Assembly (NCBI GenBank): GCA_032622095.1
Contig: CP136069.1
Location: 158,461,043 to 158,525,042, forward strand
Reading direction: 5' to 3'
Length of the DNA stretch: 64,000 nucleotides
Source of the DNA: Siphonodentalium dalli
Lineage: Eukaryota > Mollusca > Scaphopoda > Gadilida > Siphonodentaliidae
Shown: one piece after another, positions 45,806 to 58,255 of the stretch
Position numbering within the stretch: the stretch's first letter is position 1
How the letters are laid out: every line of letters begins with the position of its first letter
Notes under the pieces: model-generated
Told to the model about the DNA's origin: nothing
What the model saw: the letters and a program-made list of their open reading frames with translations, nothing else
Databases searched by the model: none
Program-made: the position numbers and the translations under genes

Positions 45806-46470
45806 AGTAAGTCTGTATCCAACGAATATGATTCGAGTTTAGATTGCAGAGTACGGTCCACTCCATTCGAAATGTCTCCTGCATCTTATATGTTATATAT
45901 GTGTATATGTGTCGTTGTCCGCTGTTTTCAGCCATTCGAACAATTTGGTGAATGCTGGAAGTCTCATACTATCGCATTGTCGACCGTTTTGGTTGGACTG
46001 TTAGTCCGTGTGCTGGTATGACCCCTCGCGCACCCACTACTTAACTTCTTTGGCATTTTCGTGCATTTTCATGTACCCAAATGTGTATTGTTCAGGAAAA
46101 GTGTTGTTAACAGCAAATATTGTGGGTCCTATTGTACCTACTGAGTCAAAGTTTAGCCTTACTCAGTTACCATTTTTTCCGATCATGATGGGGTGGGGGA
46201 TACAGTATCCCATATAAGTGATGTCATCATGATTGGATTTAAACAGATGATGTGTCATTGTGTATGAATCTGAATACCCTATACATTGGTAGAACAAAAT
46301 ATGAATTTGTCATTGCTGATGTCAACAGATGTCAAAAGGTCACGAAACGGCAACAAAAAATATAATAGTATGGGAGCTGATAGGCTAACTCCACACCACA
46401 GGACTTAACTTAACCATAAAAATTTCCTTCCTTCTTATGTCCCTCAACTTTTAAGCAATATTAAAAGTGG
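45806..46470. other. No gene seen
   Basis: No repeat or coding motif supported. Confidence 0.35.
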
Positions 46471-47290
46471 CCGCGTAGACACGAGGAAAGATGGCGTCCC
46501 AACATGGCCGCCGTTTTTAAGACGAGGAAGTATAAGTCAGTTTGATGCAAGTTAAAGGGAGACACTCTTGGTAAATGTATTATTGTGAAGCTGAGACAAA
46601 ATGCTACCTTTTTAGAAAAACGTTGGAACTCCCGCTTCAAGATGGCCACCAAAATGACCGCCGGAAACTTCACCAAAAATCACCATTGGGGTTTCTAATC
46701 ATATTTCAACACGAAATGAGCAGAACTGTGCTATTTAAGTGTGGCATACCATTACCTATGAATATTTCAACTCAATGGAACCAAAATTGTCACTTTGACT
46801 CTAAATGACTGCCAAAATGGCGGCCAAATTATGTAAAATGGTATCTATTGCATCAGCGTGCCCTGCAATCGCTTATAAGTTGTGGTTATTGAATAAAAAC
46901 TACTAAAATGCCTTCTATGCGTTGAATACTAACATTTTTACTGATTGACCGTGGTGTTAATTTTACTATTGTAACCACTGATTTACCAGAAATATTGGAT
47001 TTTTCTCGCAAATTTGACATCAAAATGGCAAAAATTAACTTTTCAGATTTGGTATCAAATATGTTTATTGTTTTGATCTGTCTTGAATGTTCACACAGAG
47101 TTTTTAGACCAAATTACTTAAGACGGCTTGCGAAATGGCAACCAAATTTGCTAAAAAAAAAATCACATATATCCCGAACATTATTCTCTGATGTTCCGAA
47201 AAGGGAGCAAATTGTGACTCACTTGGTTATTAAACATGTTACATAATCAACTTACAACTAAACGTTCTCTTCTGGTTGATCCAGTATTTA
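46470..47290 (+). repeat. Single-arm copy of the 59-63-kb foldback family
   Basis: ATGGCGGCC-type doublets near 46487, 46637, 46804, 47014 and 47123, with the same intervening blocks as the arms at 59.1 and 62-63 kb: ATAAGTCAGTTTGATGCAA, TGTGAAGCT, GGAACTCCC, AAGTTGTGGT and GTGACTCACTTG. Its inner end runs into MITE copy H. Confidence 0.8.
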
Positions 47291-47296
47291 ATTATC

Positions 47297-47575
47297 CAGC
47301 CTGTTCTTCCGAAAACCTCATATTATCTGCTTATAATATAATTTGTGGTAGGTAGTTATCTGCTTAGAGTCGCCTCATTTTGAGTCGATATTGTGCTGGA
47401 AATGAGATCACTTTAGTCACAGTATCAACTCATAATGAGGCGATTCTAAACAGATTATGTGCGGACAACGACATTTCTGGTCTACGCTCTTTAAAATATG
47501 TTATCATTGTGGCTCGCGCCATAAAACGAAATAACTGGTATGAGTCCATTATCTGGTTAGTTCATGGAGTGATTC
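47297..47575 (-). mobile_element. Palindromic MITE family, copy H
   Basis: CAGCCTGTTCTTCCG at the left, central stem-loop with AGTCGATATTGTGCTGG, then GGCTCGCGCCATAAAACGAA and a degraded end near 47570. Confidence 0.8.
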
Positions 47576-48738
47576 TGAGCTTGTGTGTCGTACGTTTTGT
47601 TGTGGCACTTGGCGACAGGGTTCCATGACGTCTTGATTTGTGTATTTTCAGGTCATACTTGTATTTAGTTTTAAATTCGCATATATCACATGTTTCATTA
47701 TCCACCTGAACAGACTGTACTGTATGATGTCATTTTGGAAAGAACGAATACCTCGTTGGCACGTTGTGCCATTTATGCATGCACGCAGTACAGTAATCGG
47801 CGTTTTGCAAGTTTATGATCACAACTAAATTTATTGGAAAAAGAAAACAAACAGTATTTTTCATTATTTGAGCAAATGTGAACCATGATATCGTATTGAT
47901 TGATGTTGCATATATTAATTGACCAGCAAACGACGACCAGTTGACGGAGAAAAAACATAAATTGAAATGTAAATTGAGAGGAGCCTAATATGTAACCCGT
48001 ACAATATAGCAATTACCACCCTCCTTATTTGAAGTTTATAGGAGATCCGGGAAGCTGGGGCATCGGGGAAGGGCTTAATAAGTTGCAAAACAAAATTTGC
48101 CCTAACCCCTTTTGTATATTATAGATATCAAATAAATTTCAAGTCAAGTTGTATCAACTGATCTCATTAAAAAACCTGGCCTGACTCCGTTTCATCTCAT
48201 GTTATTGTACCGATTAACTACCAGGGATTCGGATTACAAGTTACTTCATTTTAAATGTATTTAGTCAATCGTACTAATCTCGTTGGTTGAACTTTATCGA
48301 ACAAAAACACGTTGTTTCCATATTTTGGGCTACAATGTTATTTCTTTCTGGAAGGTGACAGTCCCAACTCGCACGGCAGTAAATATATTGTAATTTGTAA
48401 TTTGCCGTCACAAGTGTTTAACGTTGACGTTTGATTGTGCGCATGTGCGCTGACAATTGCCATACTCATTTCCAACCCCGTTCTTCGTTGGTACAATCTC
48501 TTCAGGATCACATTGACGACTCAAGAAAATTGTAGAGGGTGTATTAAATAAGAGGCGTTTTAGATCTCATTATTTATATTTCCCAGTGCAGGACCACACT
48601 ATCACTCCATGTGCGTTGAACTCTTCAACTCATCGTCGATAATCCACCATTGCATTTGTATAGGGTGCGTTTATATTAGTTAAGTTCTGTGTACAGAAAT
48701 ATGTGAAGTCTTCTGTCACGGATTACTGTGATCACTAG
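47576..48738. other. No gene seen
   Basis: Short frames only; nothing recognised. Confidence 0.35.
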
Positions 48739-50010
48739 CGGCTGAATTCTGGTCCCTGGTCTTGACCAGGGTTTCATGTAAACTATAGTCTAGACCAGGC
48801 CGAAACCACGGTGATCGCCATGTGTTACCCAGCTTCGATGCGAGTAAGCTGGGATTATTGTTCAGCACTGGTCCGTATTCTCGTCTTTTTGAAACTCAGG
48901 TTTATGTAAACCATGGTTTGCCTTCGTATTGTCATTCAGTCCTGTGTCGGTCTGTTCACAATTCGAACCATGTGGTAACGTACAAGTTCTGGTAATAGAA
49001 ACATATGTATTTTTTGGAAGCATTTATCTTTATGTTAACCAAATAGGAATTTTGTTTTATTGATATGCCGTGTTGAAGAAAGATTATAATTATATATGAA
49101 CTGGACAAAATGTAATATAATCGATAATTATGTGTGTTATAGGTAATAGTCTACAACTGAGACCTAGTACCCCCCTGGTCTGAGATTTTTGTATAAACCG
49201 AGACTTGAACCTGAGACGAGAATACCTTTTTCTGTTTTCGCAGTAACGATACAGATTGGTAATTTGATTGTAAATCATGCGTGCGTTTATCTGGCTTTAC
49301 AGTGAAGTTTTATTTATAACATCCTTGCCGTGTTTGAACGCATATTACCGTTAGATGGATTAAGTAAGATTTTCGTGCTATTATTTCTAATATGTTATCG
49401 ATGGGTTTGGTTGACAGTAGTTGATAGTAGTTTTGCAATCGGAACGTAATCCGCATTGGATGGGGGTGTCTTTCGTTCCGTGTTTCTGAAATTAATTGAG
49501 GTCAGAGCTAGTTTTGATAGTATTAATTCATCATTTTAGAATAAATTATTGCTGGACTGGATATACAATATAACAGCAAAAACTCTCAAAATTATATTAA
49601 GACAGAACGAAAAATTGTGGTTCAAAATAAGGAAATCCCCCCCCCCCCCCCCCCAACAATATATATTTACACACTAAGTGTTGTCATCACTAAATCCAGC
49701 ATTCTGATTGATCGGCGCCCACGTGGCTAGCTGCAGTTATTTCTCGGTGAATGCGCAACGCATCATGACACCAAGCTAATAACACCATCGATACGTCATT
49801 GGGTTTGGAAAGACGAACGCGTAATGTTTTGGGCGCATTTGGACTCGCGCAGGATTGACTTAATACATCATCGGGTTTCAATATGAAGAGAAATTGTTCC
49901 TATTAACTTTTGCCAAGGGTGCTATTGGGTATTTTGGGCTGATCTTGTCGCGATACACTTTTCGATTTAAATACATTTACAAAAGTGGCTTTTTCGCTAA
50001 ATGTATATAA

Positions 50011-50175
50011 ATATAAGGATTAACTGTCATGTGGACTATTTTTATGGAGATGTAACCGTGAGGTAAGTGGTCATAACTTGTATGTAAAACCCTTCGGGTT
50101 TTACACAAGTTATTTCCACTTACCTCACGGTTACATCTCCATAAAAACAGTCCACATGACAGTTAATCCTTATAT
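50011..50175. mobile_element. Near-perfect hairpin, 165 bp
   Basis: ATATAAGGATTAACTGTCAT pairs with ATGACAGTTAATCCTTATAT. The arms are about 80 bp with only a few mismatches and close on CCCTTCGGGT, a UUCG-type tetraloop if transcribed. The low divergence between arms suggests recent origin. MITE or structured RNA; no promoter seen. Confidence 0.88.
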
Positions 50176-50228
50176 AGTTGGTTCTTGATCTGAACAAACA
50201 ATATTTTACACTATACATTGATTGTAAA

Positions 50229-50480
50229 GGGCGCCGGTGGTCCCGTCGGTAGAATGCTCTGGGCATTATGCCCGCCATTTGCCATCTAGGGCTGACGAAG
50301 CTGGTTCGAATGCCGACATTCGGATCCACTCTAAGTGAGGATAATCTTATTCGTGTATCTGGGCAAGTTTGTCGGTCCCTTTCCGGTGTCGGTATTTCTA
50401 CACACAGCGGAGTGTTTCTCGGTGAATTTAGTCTCTGCGTAGACTTTCCTCCACCCGTAAAACTGACAACGTCGTGACAT
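50229..50480 (+). mobile_element. tRNA-derived SINE, copy 3
   Basis: Head with GTGGTCCCGTCGGTAGAA (A-box region diverged) and GGTTCGAATGCC (B box), then the same core words as copy 2 through ACAACGTCGTG. The tail is absent and no target duplication was found. Confidence 0.85.
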
Positions 50481-50790
50481 CAGCATAGGGGTGAGAAATC
50501 CACACCACCCCTGCCCCGTGATCCATGTCGAACGGCGACAGCATACAGATACCTCTATACAACACGGATATAAGCCGCTTTCACGTGCATGCTCAGGTTT
50601 GGAGACACCAACACACCAACCTCGATGCAGCGCTCAGCACGCTTTTGTCCATAGATTGTCATTGATTGTCGTTGATTGTACAACAATGCACCGATCCCAG
50701 CTTGTGACCAGGTGGTTTCGCGAGACCAAGTCCTGACATGGAACACCGTGATTATTAGGGTGGTCTAGACCTGAGACCAGAATTTAGCCG

Positions 50791-52356
50791 AACATGATTA
50801 CTGGTAGTGAACGCGCGGTCATCAACACTCTGGTAATGGATAATTCACTACGAGTTCTCTCCAGTTTAGACCAGGAAAAACAAAATGAATCCACAATCAG
50901 CAGACCAAAGCGAGTTGATCTATGTCGCACAGGGACGTGCCTATAATGTCTCCGTGAGGGGGTGGTTGCACATTGGATTTTTCATCTGCACATCCCCCCT
51001 TGAACCAGACCAACCCCACGAGCTTGCATTATTTCATTCGCACCCCTACACTTGAGTATTTATTTTTCGCAACTTTTCTCTCACATGCCTGGGTGGTCGC
51101 GGTATCCGTATCCTGTTCTGAGTGGGTAAGTAGTCATGTAGTCAATAATCAGTTGGAGATACATAATCAACTGGGTAGATTATATAGGTCTGAGCAAATT
51201 ATGACATCTGCTAATGCCAAAATCTATATGATCTAGTGGTCTAACTCGTGGGAAATTAGCGTTTTCTAAGTTATTTTTAAACTAGTGTCTCGATCCCTTT
51301 AGCTTTTGCTGCACCTGGGGCAGGATCATACACAACCATGATCGGTCCGGTGTGAGCATTTCGAAATACGAACATGAAAATCGCAAAATCCTATTATCTA
51401 GATTGGCCTCCAGCTTTCCAAGTTTTTGAAATTTCCAAGTTGACACCCCCTAATTTCGACGAACTACACGAGCATTGACCATTGATACTGAACATGATGC
51501 GAAATTTTGGAAAGCTTTGACGCCATTTCAAAAACGGAGTGTCGCTCTGCGATTTCTTGCCTCTGGTTACGAAGCGAGTTTCCGATGTCGACTCAGAAAT
51601 ATGCAAAATCGTCCAATATGTTTGCTCGGCCATATAAAATATACCAAGTACTTGTGTGATCACTTAGCGAACCGTCTGATGCCATGGAATAGCTTAATAC
51701 GTGTGTTGATCTAACACAGATTAAGCACGTATATAATATAATATACGTCAGCCCCGAGTAATGATTAATCAAATCCGGTTTGGCTATCGCAATGCCTCCG
51801 TGTTAACCGTGACTTATAAACGCGAACGATTACCGTTTTATTTATGTGTACATTTCTATATCTAAACGTTTACAGATTATCACCAATGTAAACGCACCCG
51901 TAACGAACGTATTCAGCGAGAGACATTTTTTTCCAACTTATTACGCATTATAAATGAAATGATAAAATTCTGACAGTGGTATACTATCAAGAGGACAAAA
52001 TTGTTAAAATTCCTGCATAATTTCCGGTGTCGGTATACACGGTGATCATATTTAATTCAAAACTGATCCTTGTGTAGAAAGTGTGACATGAATATTGTTA
52101 ACGTCATTTCATTTAGTAACCGCACTGGATACCTCCTTAATTTCTAAGAAGACACAATCAGTTATGTTCACTCCCGCGACGACGGCTTCTTGAACAGTTT
52201 GTGCAAATCAGTTATTAATATTAATAGAAGTTAGCTCGAATATTTACACTTCTGGTGATTGTTTTTGGAGGGCCACACTGACAGATACAATTAAACCTTA
52301 ATTTATCGGGTTCAAGAGATGAATTCCGAAGACAAAAATAACATCAAGTGTTATAC
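50791..52356. other. No gene seen; dispersed repeat at 51290-51470
   Basis: A CAGGGACGTGCC word lies at 50931. The 51290-51470 segment matches 8220-8370. Overlapping frames at 51394-51714 are unrecognised. Confidence 0.45.
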
Positions 52357-52530
52357 CCCAACATAACCTCGTTCATATAGGAGCATATTAGACCTATATA
52401 TTCACATATTTATATTGGACATATTTGATTCTAAAATAAGCACAAAATGCAATATTACCCGTTATTCCGGGTTATGGCGAGGGCCCCAATGAAAACACAT
52501 TTAAAAGAGCGTGCATTTGGTAAGTCGATT
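52357..52530 (+). mobile_element. Palindromic MITE family, copy I (5' half, decayed)
   Basis: CAACATAACCTCGTTC, AAATAAGCACAAAATGC, CCGTTATTCCGGGTTATGGCG and AAAGAGCGTGCATTTGG occur in family order. Confidence 0.7.
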
Positions 52531-54189
52531 TATAGGTTCACATAGATCGTAATTCAGATTCAAATAATGCCGATATGTGTCTACTTGTATTTTTTAAATA
52601 AGTTCATTATGAGCTTATTTCAGTGTGTATTTCAGTGATCTTTATGATTTGAAATTGCACTCAAATTGAACCACACCGACAGGTCTGGCCGCTGTAGAAC
52701 TGAGGCATGCAAAAAAGGTTCTTAAATAACGTCATTTGTGATGCACTACTCAGTGACATGAACACGTCTTACTCTTCGAATTTACTTTAGTTTTATTAAC
52801 ACTGAGTACAGTTATCCGAATTGAGGATTTTGTCATAAATCTATTGATATACCTTCTAAAGCTCGGAACATCAAATATCAAATATAATTTGAGGAATCGG
52901 AAGATGGAAGAAATTACCAAATTATAATGACAATACGATATGTAAACATATGGGTAATATTCAAGAGACGAATACCATTTAGATATTATTTGCAATCATT
53001 TGGATGACATCCCGAAACAATATATCCCCGAATTATTTTGGAAGAAATCATTGAGCGAGAAATTCCATTCTATCATATCCCATCAAAATATAAACCTCGT
53101 GGAAAGAAAGAGTATGTATTCATAAGTTGTGGTTTTAACAAGTTGTCCTATTCCATATGGACGGAATCAGACAGTTTCATGTATTATTATGGGTGAACAC
53201 TTGTAATTATCCTATTAATTTTATCGCATATTATCGTGTAATCTTATTTATATACTCATGCATATTTGTACAGAATTGAGATGACCAATGATGAACGTGA
53301 TGTCCGCAATATGTGTACATACTGAATATACGGTTTCATTTTCATGTGTGACTTTGCAATATATCAATCAAAGAAATACGTAGAATAGAAATACTTGTTG
53401 CTCAAAGAGTTATAATGAAGCAAACATTCATTTGTTTTCATAAATGATGTTCGTAAATTGTTTTGAAGATATCTTGGCTGAATTAGGGCGATTAGGTTGG
53501 AATGATTCTAGAAATGAATGAAATACATACATGTACATAGTTTTGTGACATTTTTATACGCTGCCAATCGAAAATAAAGTAAATGCTATAGTGATAAATT
53601 GTTTGTGTTAAACTAATTCTAACTTCATTCCTAAATTCAGAAAAAATAACGAATTATTGTGCAGTATCTGATGAGAAGAAATTATCTACTGAGACTTGTT
53701 GATGCCACCAAATCCGTCAGCCATGCTCTAGTAAGATGTTCTAAGTGTAGTCTGGACCACATGTCAGAAAACAGGTGTGAAAATATGTCGGTGTTTAAAA
53801 ATAATTACATTTGAATATGACGGGCCCCAGTGTTGCACTGAAGCTGGAAATATCACAATGGACGATAAATGTATGGATGGAACTAAATTGTTGGATGTCA
53901 GGGCTATTTCGTTTATATTACTGTTGTATTTTACACAGTAAGGGCGTGAATCGTGAATATATTCGCTCCTCTTGTATAACCGATCCTCTGCTATAGTCTG
54001 CTCCAGTTACCGGTGTTCAAAGTAGAGTATTTGCCTCACTTGTGGGAGAGAATTAGAAGGCAACTAGTAATGCTTACAGGCTGTTTTTACAGAGTGTACA
54101 ATGTCTGTACATCAACAGTAAATGCGTGTATGGCTCTGTATTACATGTCCCCACTATCACATTACATACACTTGAATTTAATAGTTTTG
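52531..54189. other. No gene seen
   Basis: About 1.7 kb of AT-rich DNA with only short, unrecognised frames. Confidence 0.35.
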
Positions 54190-54996
54190 CGGTTCATATT
54201 TAATATTTTATTCAACACACCAGAAACTGATACAATATAAACAATCAACAGATATACAGAACAAATATATTTTATCTCCCAAACGTGAATCTCTTAATAT
54301 AGTAATGGACCACATATGGCCTTGATCCGTTCGATAAAGTTTTTCAGACCCAAACTATATAATTATAAAGATATATGATTGTATAATAATTATTCGGCTG
54401 GTGTGTTGGAAATATAACTAAAATACAATTACGTAGTCATGAAGTGTATCTCAGCAGATTGTATTGAGAAAATATTTTTTTAATATTGAATATATCTCAT
54501 ATAATTGCTCTTCTAACTTCTCCAGCTACTATCTTTTAATCCTTTGCTTTAATTGGCATACCATGCTTTCTTTTTAGTTCATGAAAGTCAAAATGAATTA
54601 TATCACATTACACATCATTACTTACAATTTAATTTAATAGTTCAAGTTTATTATTTTATTCAACATATAAATATGATTATATAAGCAATGAATATTCAAC
54701 AGTTCAAATAAATTCCAAATAATATTTTTCATTCAATATGTGAAGTTCTTAATGTAGTAGTGTAGAATATATCACAATGATCCGTTCGATTTTAGTTTTT
54801 CAGAACGAAAAAAGAACAGTTATAGCAATTATTCTTGTGGTGATTGTACTGCAGACACCTACTTATGCAGGAGGTATATCACTGCAAAGCTTCATGAAGA
54901 TATTAGTTTTTAAATATTCTAAATATATCATGGAATTGTTCTCATAACTGCTGCCGCTTCTGCCATTTAATTCTTTGCTTTAAATTGCTATACATA
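54190..54996 (+). repeat. ~410-bp tandem repeat, two units
   Basis: Units at about 54190-54600 and 54640-54996 share, in order, TTTATTCAACA, GATCCGTTCGAT, TTTTTCAGA, ATTATTC, TCTCAT/TATCATGGAATTG and CTTCTCCAGC/CTGCCGCTTCTGCC, then TCTTTGCTTTAA. Two further partial units lie at 57660-58480. Confidence 0.7.
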
Positions 54997-55163
54997 GAGG
55001 ATACCTGCGGTTCTCGAGTGAATACCAAAATTACATCATGAGTGGATACAGTGGAATATAACTATTCCCACGAGCGGCCTTGGCCGCGAGTGGGAATAGT
55101 TATATTCCAATGTAGCCACGAATGAGGTAATTCTGGTATTCACTCGAGAACCGCAGGTATTCT
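54997..55163. mobile_element. Hairpin MITE, ~167 bp
   Basis: GGATACCTGCGGTTCTCGAG pairs with CTCGAGAACCGCAGGTATTC. The inner arms GGAATATAACTATTCCCAC and GTGGGAATAGTTATATTCC close on GCGGCCTTGGCCGC. Arms of about 80 bp. Confidence 0.88.
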
Positions 55164-55199
55164 ATTTATTATATACTAAACAAATTAGCTGCGCTTAAT

Positions 55200-55630
55200 C
55201 ATTAGAACAAATTAGAAATATAATGTTATTGTTTTGATCGATATATATAATGACTTGGTTTGGTCGATCAGCTGTTCTGTGGCCGGTTCACTGCGATCTT
55301 CTGTAAATATATGCGTGCATACAAAACAAAAGTCCCCGGTGACCCCGCCAGAATGAAGAGAAACCATTCGAAATATTCATCAATTATGAACAATTACCTC
55401 GAACAAAGCAATGGAATTGCTTATCTTCAATAAATGATTTTATTATTATCAAGCATAATGAACAATTAACAACACAAAAGGTTCGTGCCATTTGGAAATA
55501 CCAAAATACCAATTACTGATAATACTTCCGCTTCGCAGTTTGGAATGTAAAAATCAACACAGTTTTATTCAATTTCACTGGCTGTCTATTCTCCTGATTC
55601 GCCGGTATTTCACCCTTGGACTAGACTCGG
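55200..55630. other. Spacer before the Crypton relic
   Basis: No feature supported. Confidence 0.35.
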
Positions 55631-55634
55631 TGTC

Positions 55635-57243
55635 TTATGTGGTGTGAGGCTTCGGTGAGCAGCTGTGAAAGTGCATGTACACCGATCCACTGAATGTTGC
55701 GTTTGAGAAAATGGATTTCAAACTTTGCATCGCACTTGATGAACTCACAACTCCAGGTGAACCAATAAGGTCATTATTCGATACAGTAACTGTCGATTTC
55801 GAAACAGTTACATTTGTCGGTGATGATGTTGAAATAGTGTCAGAACTTGGTACAGGTGCAGGTGCGGTTTCCAATACTGGTGAAAGCTGGACTACAGGTT
55901 GTGCAGCTGGGAGTACTGTCTCTGACTCTGTGACTTATTTACAGCAGTATTTGATAAAATTGAAGGAATATGTTTTGTTTGGACAGCATTCATTTTGGAG
56001 TAGTTCAACAAACTGTTTACATTCTTGTGTCCTGACACTTGGATTATCTGATGCGGTGGTACATGTTCATCGTTAAGTGAGTGGATCAGCAGTTTTCGAA
56101 CACTGTAGTTGGTAAGTCGCTTATCCGTTGTGAGGCCTGAGTCTACACACGTGCCCTGCACAATTCTATTTAAAGAATTAATGCCGAATGCATTGCGCTT
56201 ATACCAAGGCTTGCCTTTATTCCAGCCCTGGTACTTGACAGCGAGGAAGAACGGGCTATCTGGATCTTTTTCCTCTTCTGGTCACTTCTCGCTGAACAAT
56301 CGATATTATTTAACCGGGTCTCTCTCTGTGTTGTCGACCGAATATGCCCTTGGTTTAATTCTTCTGATGTCTCGTGGATTTTCACCGGTTCTTGTCTTTG
56401 TTTGTCGCTTCTGTGTGTAGATGATATATTCCTGTCCATAATCATCTTCTTGCAGACTGGTGTCGCCCCATTTCAAAGAATGAGTTTCCTCCCCTGTTAT
56501 CATTCCGAAGTACAAAACACAAGTCCACCACATAGAATTTTGTAACGACTTTGGGTTATATGGTCCAAGAACTTGCGCCCCATAAAATCGCTCAACATCA
56601 TCTTGTGTAATCGGATCTGCTTCAAATGGCTTATTGCCCTTTCCTATAGACTTCAGTTGTTTCTGTTTGCTTTTCAGAGTTTCACGACATGATTCAAACT
56701 GATTATTACTTATGAGGGAAACTGGATATGATCGCATCCTGAGGTATCGATCAAGTGAGGACATGAACGCTCGAAGAGACATTGGCTCATACTCAGTTCC
56801 ATCTTTTTTTCTCACAGATAGGAGGAAACTTGATATATGCCCACATAGAACATTTAGGGAATGAACTCGGGCTGCCTCTGTTCATCTTTACTCAGCATAA
56901 ATGTTCTAAAGAGTTTAATATCATATTAAGTTTTTTTAACAGTATTTTTATTTCTTTGTTGGTCATTGAATTGAAATACTTCCTCATCAGTTACATTTGT
57001 AAATCTGGAACTTACAGTGGAAGTTGAAGGCAATGGCAATATTGGCAATGCAGCTGAGTCTGAGGCTGAATTCAGTAGTGAGCTTGAAGTGGAAGTTGAA
57101 GCTGCAGGAACCTGCTGGTCAAATATAGAGTCACTATTCCGAACACAAACTTGTGGGTCTTTATCATTATATTTAGCTAATTTTTCCAGTAAAGAGTCCC
57201 AAAACACACCGCCTTCTCCGTCGATTTCAAATCCGTCTTCCAT
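55635..57243 (-). pseudogene. Crypton-type tyrosine recombinase gene, inactivated
   Basis: The minus strand from ATG at 57243 encodes an acidic N-terminus (MEDGFEIDGEGG), then the DUF3504/Crypton core: a helical block with KKDGTEYEPMSLRAF and SSLDRYL, a YGAQVLG segment, WWTCVLYFGMITGEE, RQTKTRTGEN, TNYSVRKLL, and SGHKNVNSLLNYSK. This is the recombinase catalytic domain. The C-terminal SIFSNATFSGSVYMHF also fits the family end. Against the R..HxxR..H..Y layout I recall, the first Arg position reads Ile and the box-II His reads Tyr; the second Arg, the SGH His and the Tyr nucleophile remain. In-frame stops (56926-56928, 56306-56308, 56282-56284 and others between 56816 and 56925) and two frame changes, just before 56815 and near 55910-55930, break it. 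It cannot make a full protein. Confidence 0.9.
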
Positions 57244-57418
57244 ATTTTACTTGACGAATGACGTTGCTAATGTAGACAGGCGTATGTGATGCAGTTAAGG
57301 GGGAAATACTCTAATACCACGCTCAAAGGTGCAAATAGTCCGTATCGCTTCAGGCGTATGCATATCAATTCCAAATTTAACGGCATTACAATTGATTCGC
57401 CCCGATTGGAGCAAGCGT

Positions 57419-57477
57419 TTAATATAAGGAAGCTAGCGTGTAATATAAGGAAGCTACCATGTAATATAAGGAATCTA
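57419..57477 (+). repeat. 21-bp tandem repeat, three units
   Basis: Units based on TAATATAAGGAAGCTASCRTG, immediately upstream (on its strand) of the recombinase relic's start. Confidence 0.9.
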
Positions 57478-57659
57478 CAGTGGAATGTAACGTTGGCTGA
57501 CAGTTGGGCGCTCGACTAGCGAAATATAGCTTTTTACTGGAACAAGAAATCAATAGAATTTGATAGGGAAGCATATAATAAATATTTTTTTATTACATTA
57601 CAGTTAATTTTGGGGCAATATCCGCAAATCTCTGGAATGTTAAAATGACTTTTATCATT

Positions 57660-57913
57660 TTACTTACAAACTAATTTAATAGTTTAACAGTTCAGGTTCA
57701 GTATATAGTTCAACACATCATAAATATGACACATTATAAACAATTAATATTCTACAGTTACATATCAGTTTTGTCTTAATGTAGTAGTGTACATTATATC
57801 AAATTGATCCATGATATTTAATTTTTTGAGATCCGGAATATAGAACTATTGTATTAATTATTCCATCAGTGATTATGAGGTTGAAATATATCTGAAGAAC
57901 AAGTACTAGTTTA
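57660..57913 (+). repeat. Partial ~410-bp repeat unit 3
   Basis: Matches 54190-54440 in order: TTCAACA, CTTAATGTAGTAGTGTA, ATTGATCCATGATATT, TTATTCCATCAGTG. It breaks off at the MITE. Confidence 0.65.
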
Positions 57914-58255
57914 GGGGTCGATACTATGAACTTTTTACAAATTGTTAAATTGTACTAATTTGTTATTACTAACTATTTAACGACAAAGCTTCCTGGTAGT
58001 GCTGGGGAATAATTGTGAAAACCAAAAGTGGTCTGTAAACGGAATATTACCCAGAATACCTTAATATGAATGATAATGCATGTGCAACAGATGGCGAATG
58101 CCATATAATGGGGTCTGGAATCACAGCACTTGGTGAGAAGTTTGTGTTAAAAATTAGCGATTAGCGCCTGTACTATAAAAACGTGTAACTTAGTTTGTTG
58201 GTAACTTTTGCTTACAAATGTCATTGAGAAGTTACCAATTGAAAGAGGTCCGACA
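57914..58255 (+). mobile_element. MITE of the GGGGTCAATACTATGAA family
   Basis: Starts GGGGTCGATACTATGAAC, one base from the end at 19867. The interior matches 27378-27650 in order. The right boundary near 58255 is approximate because no mirrored end was found. Confidence 0.7.

Larger units (their letters stand above)
48739..50790. mobile_element. 2.1-kb inverted-end element, copy 2
   Basis: Left end CGGCTGAATTCTGGTCCCTG, right end CAGAATTTAGCCG. The first ~490 bp and last ~100 bp match copy 1 in the same orientation about 5 kb away. The middle differs: it carries a poly-C tract near 49635, a hairpin element (50011-50175) and a SINE (50229-50480). No target duplication is clear. Confidence 0.75.

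Noticed and set aside
54781-54996. Secreted-protein exon from short frames in the ~410-bp repeats
   Set aside because: The frames differ between repeat units and contain stops at aligned positions.
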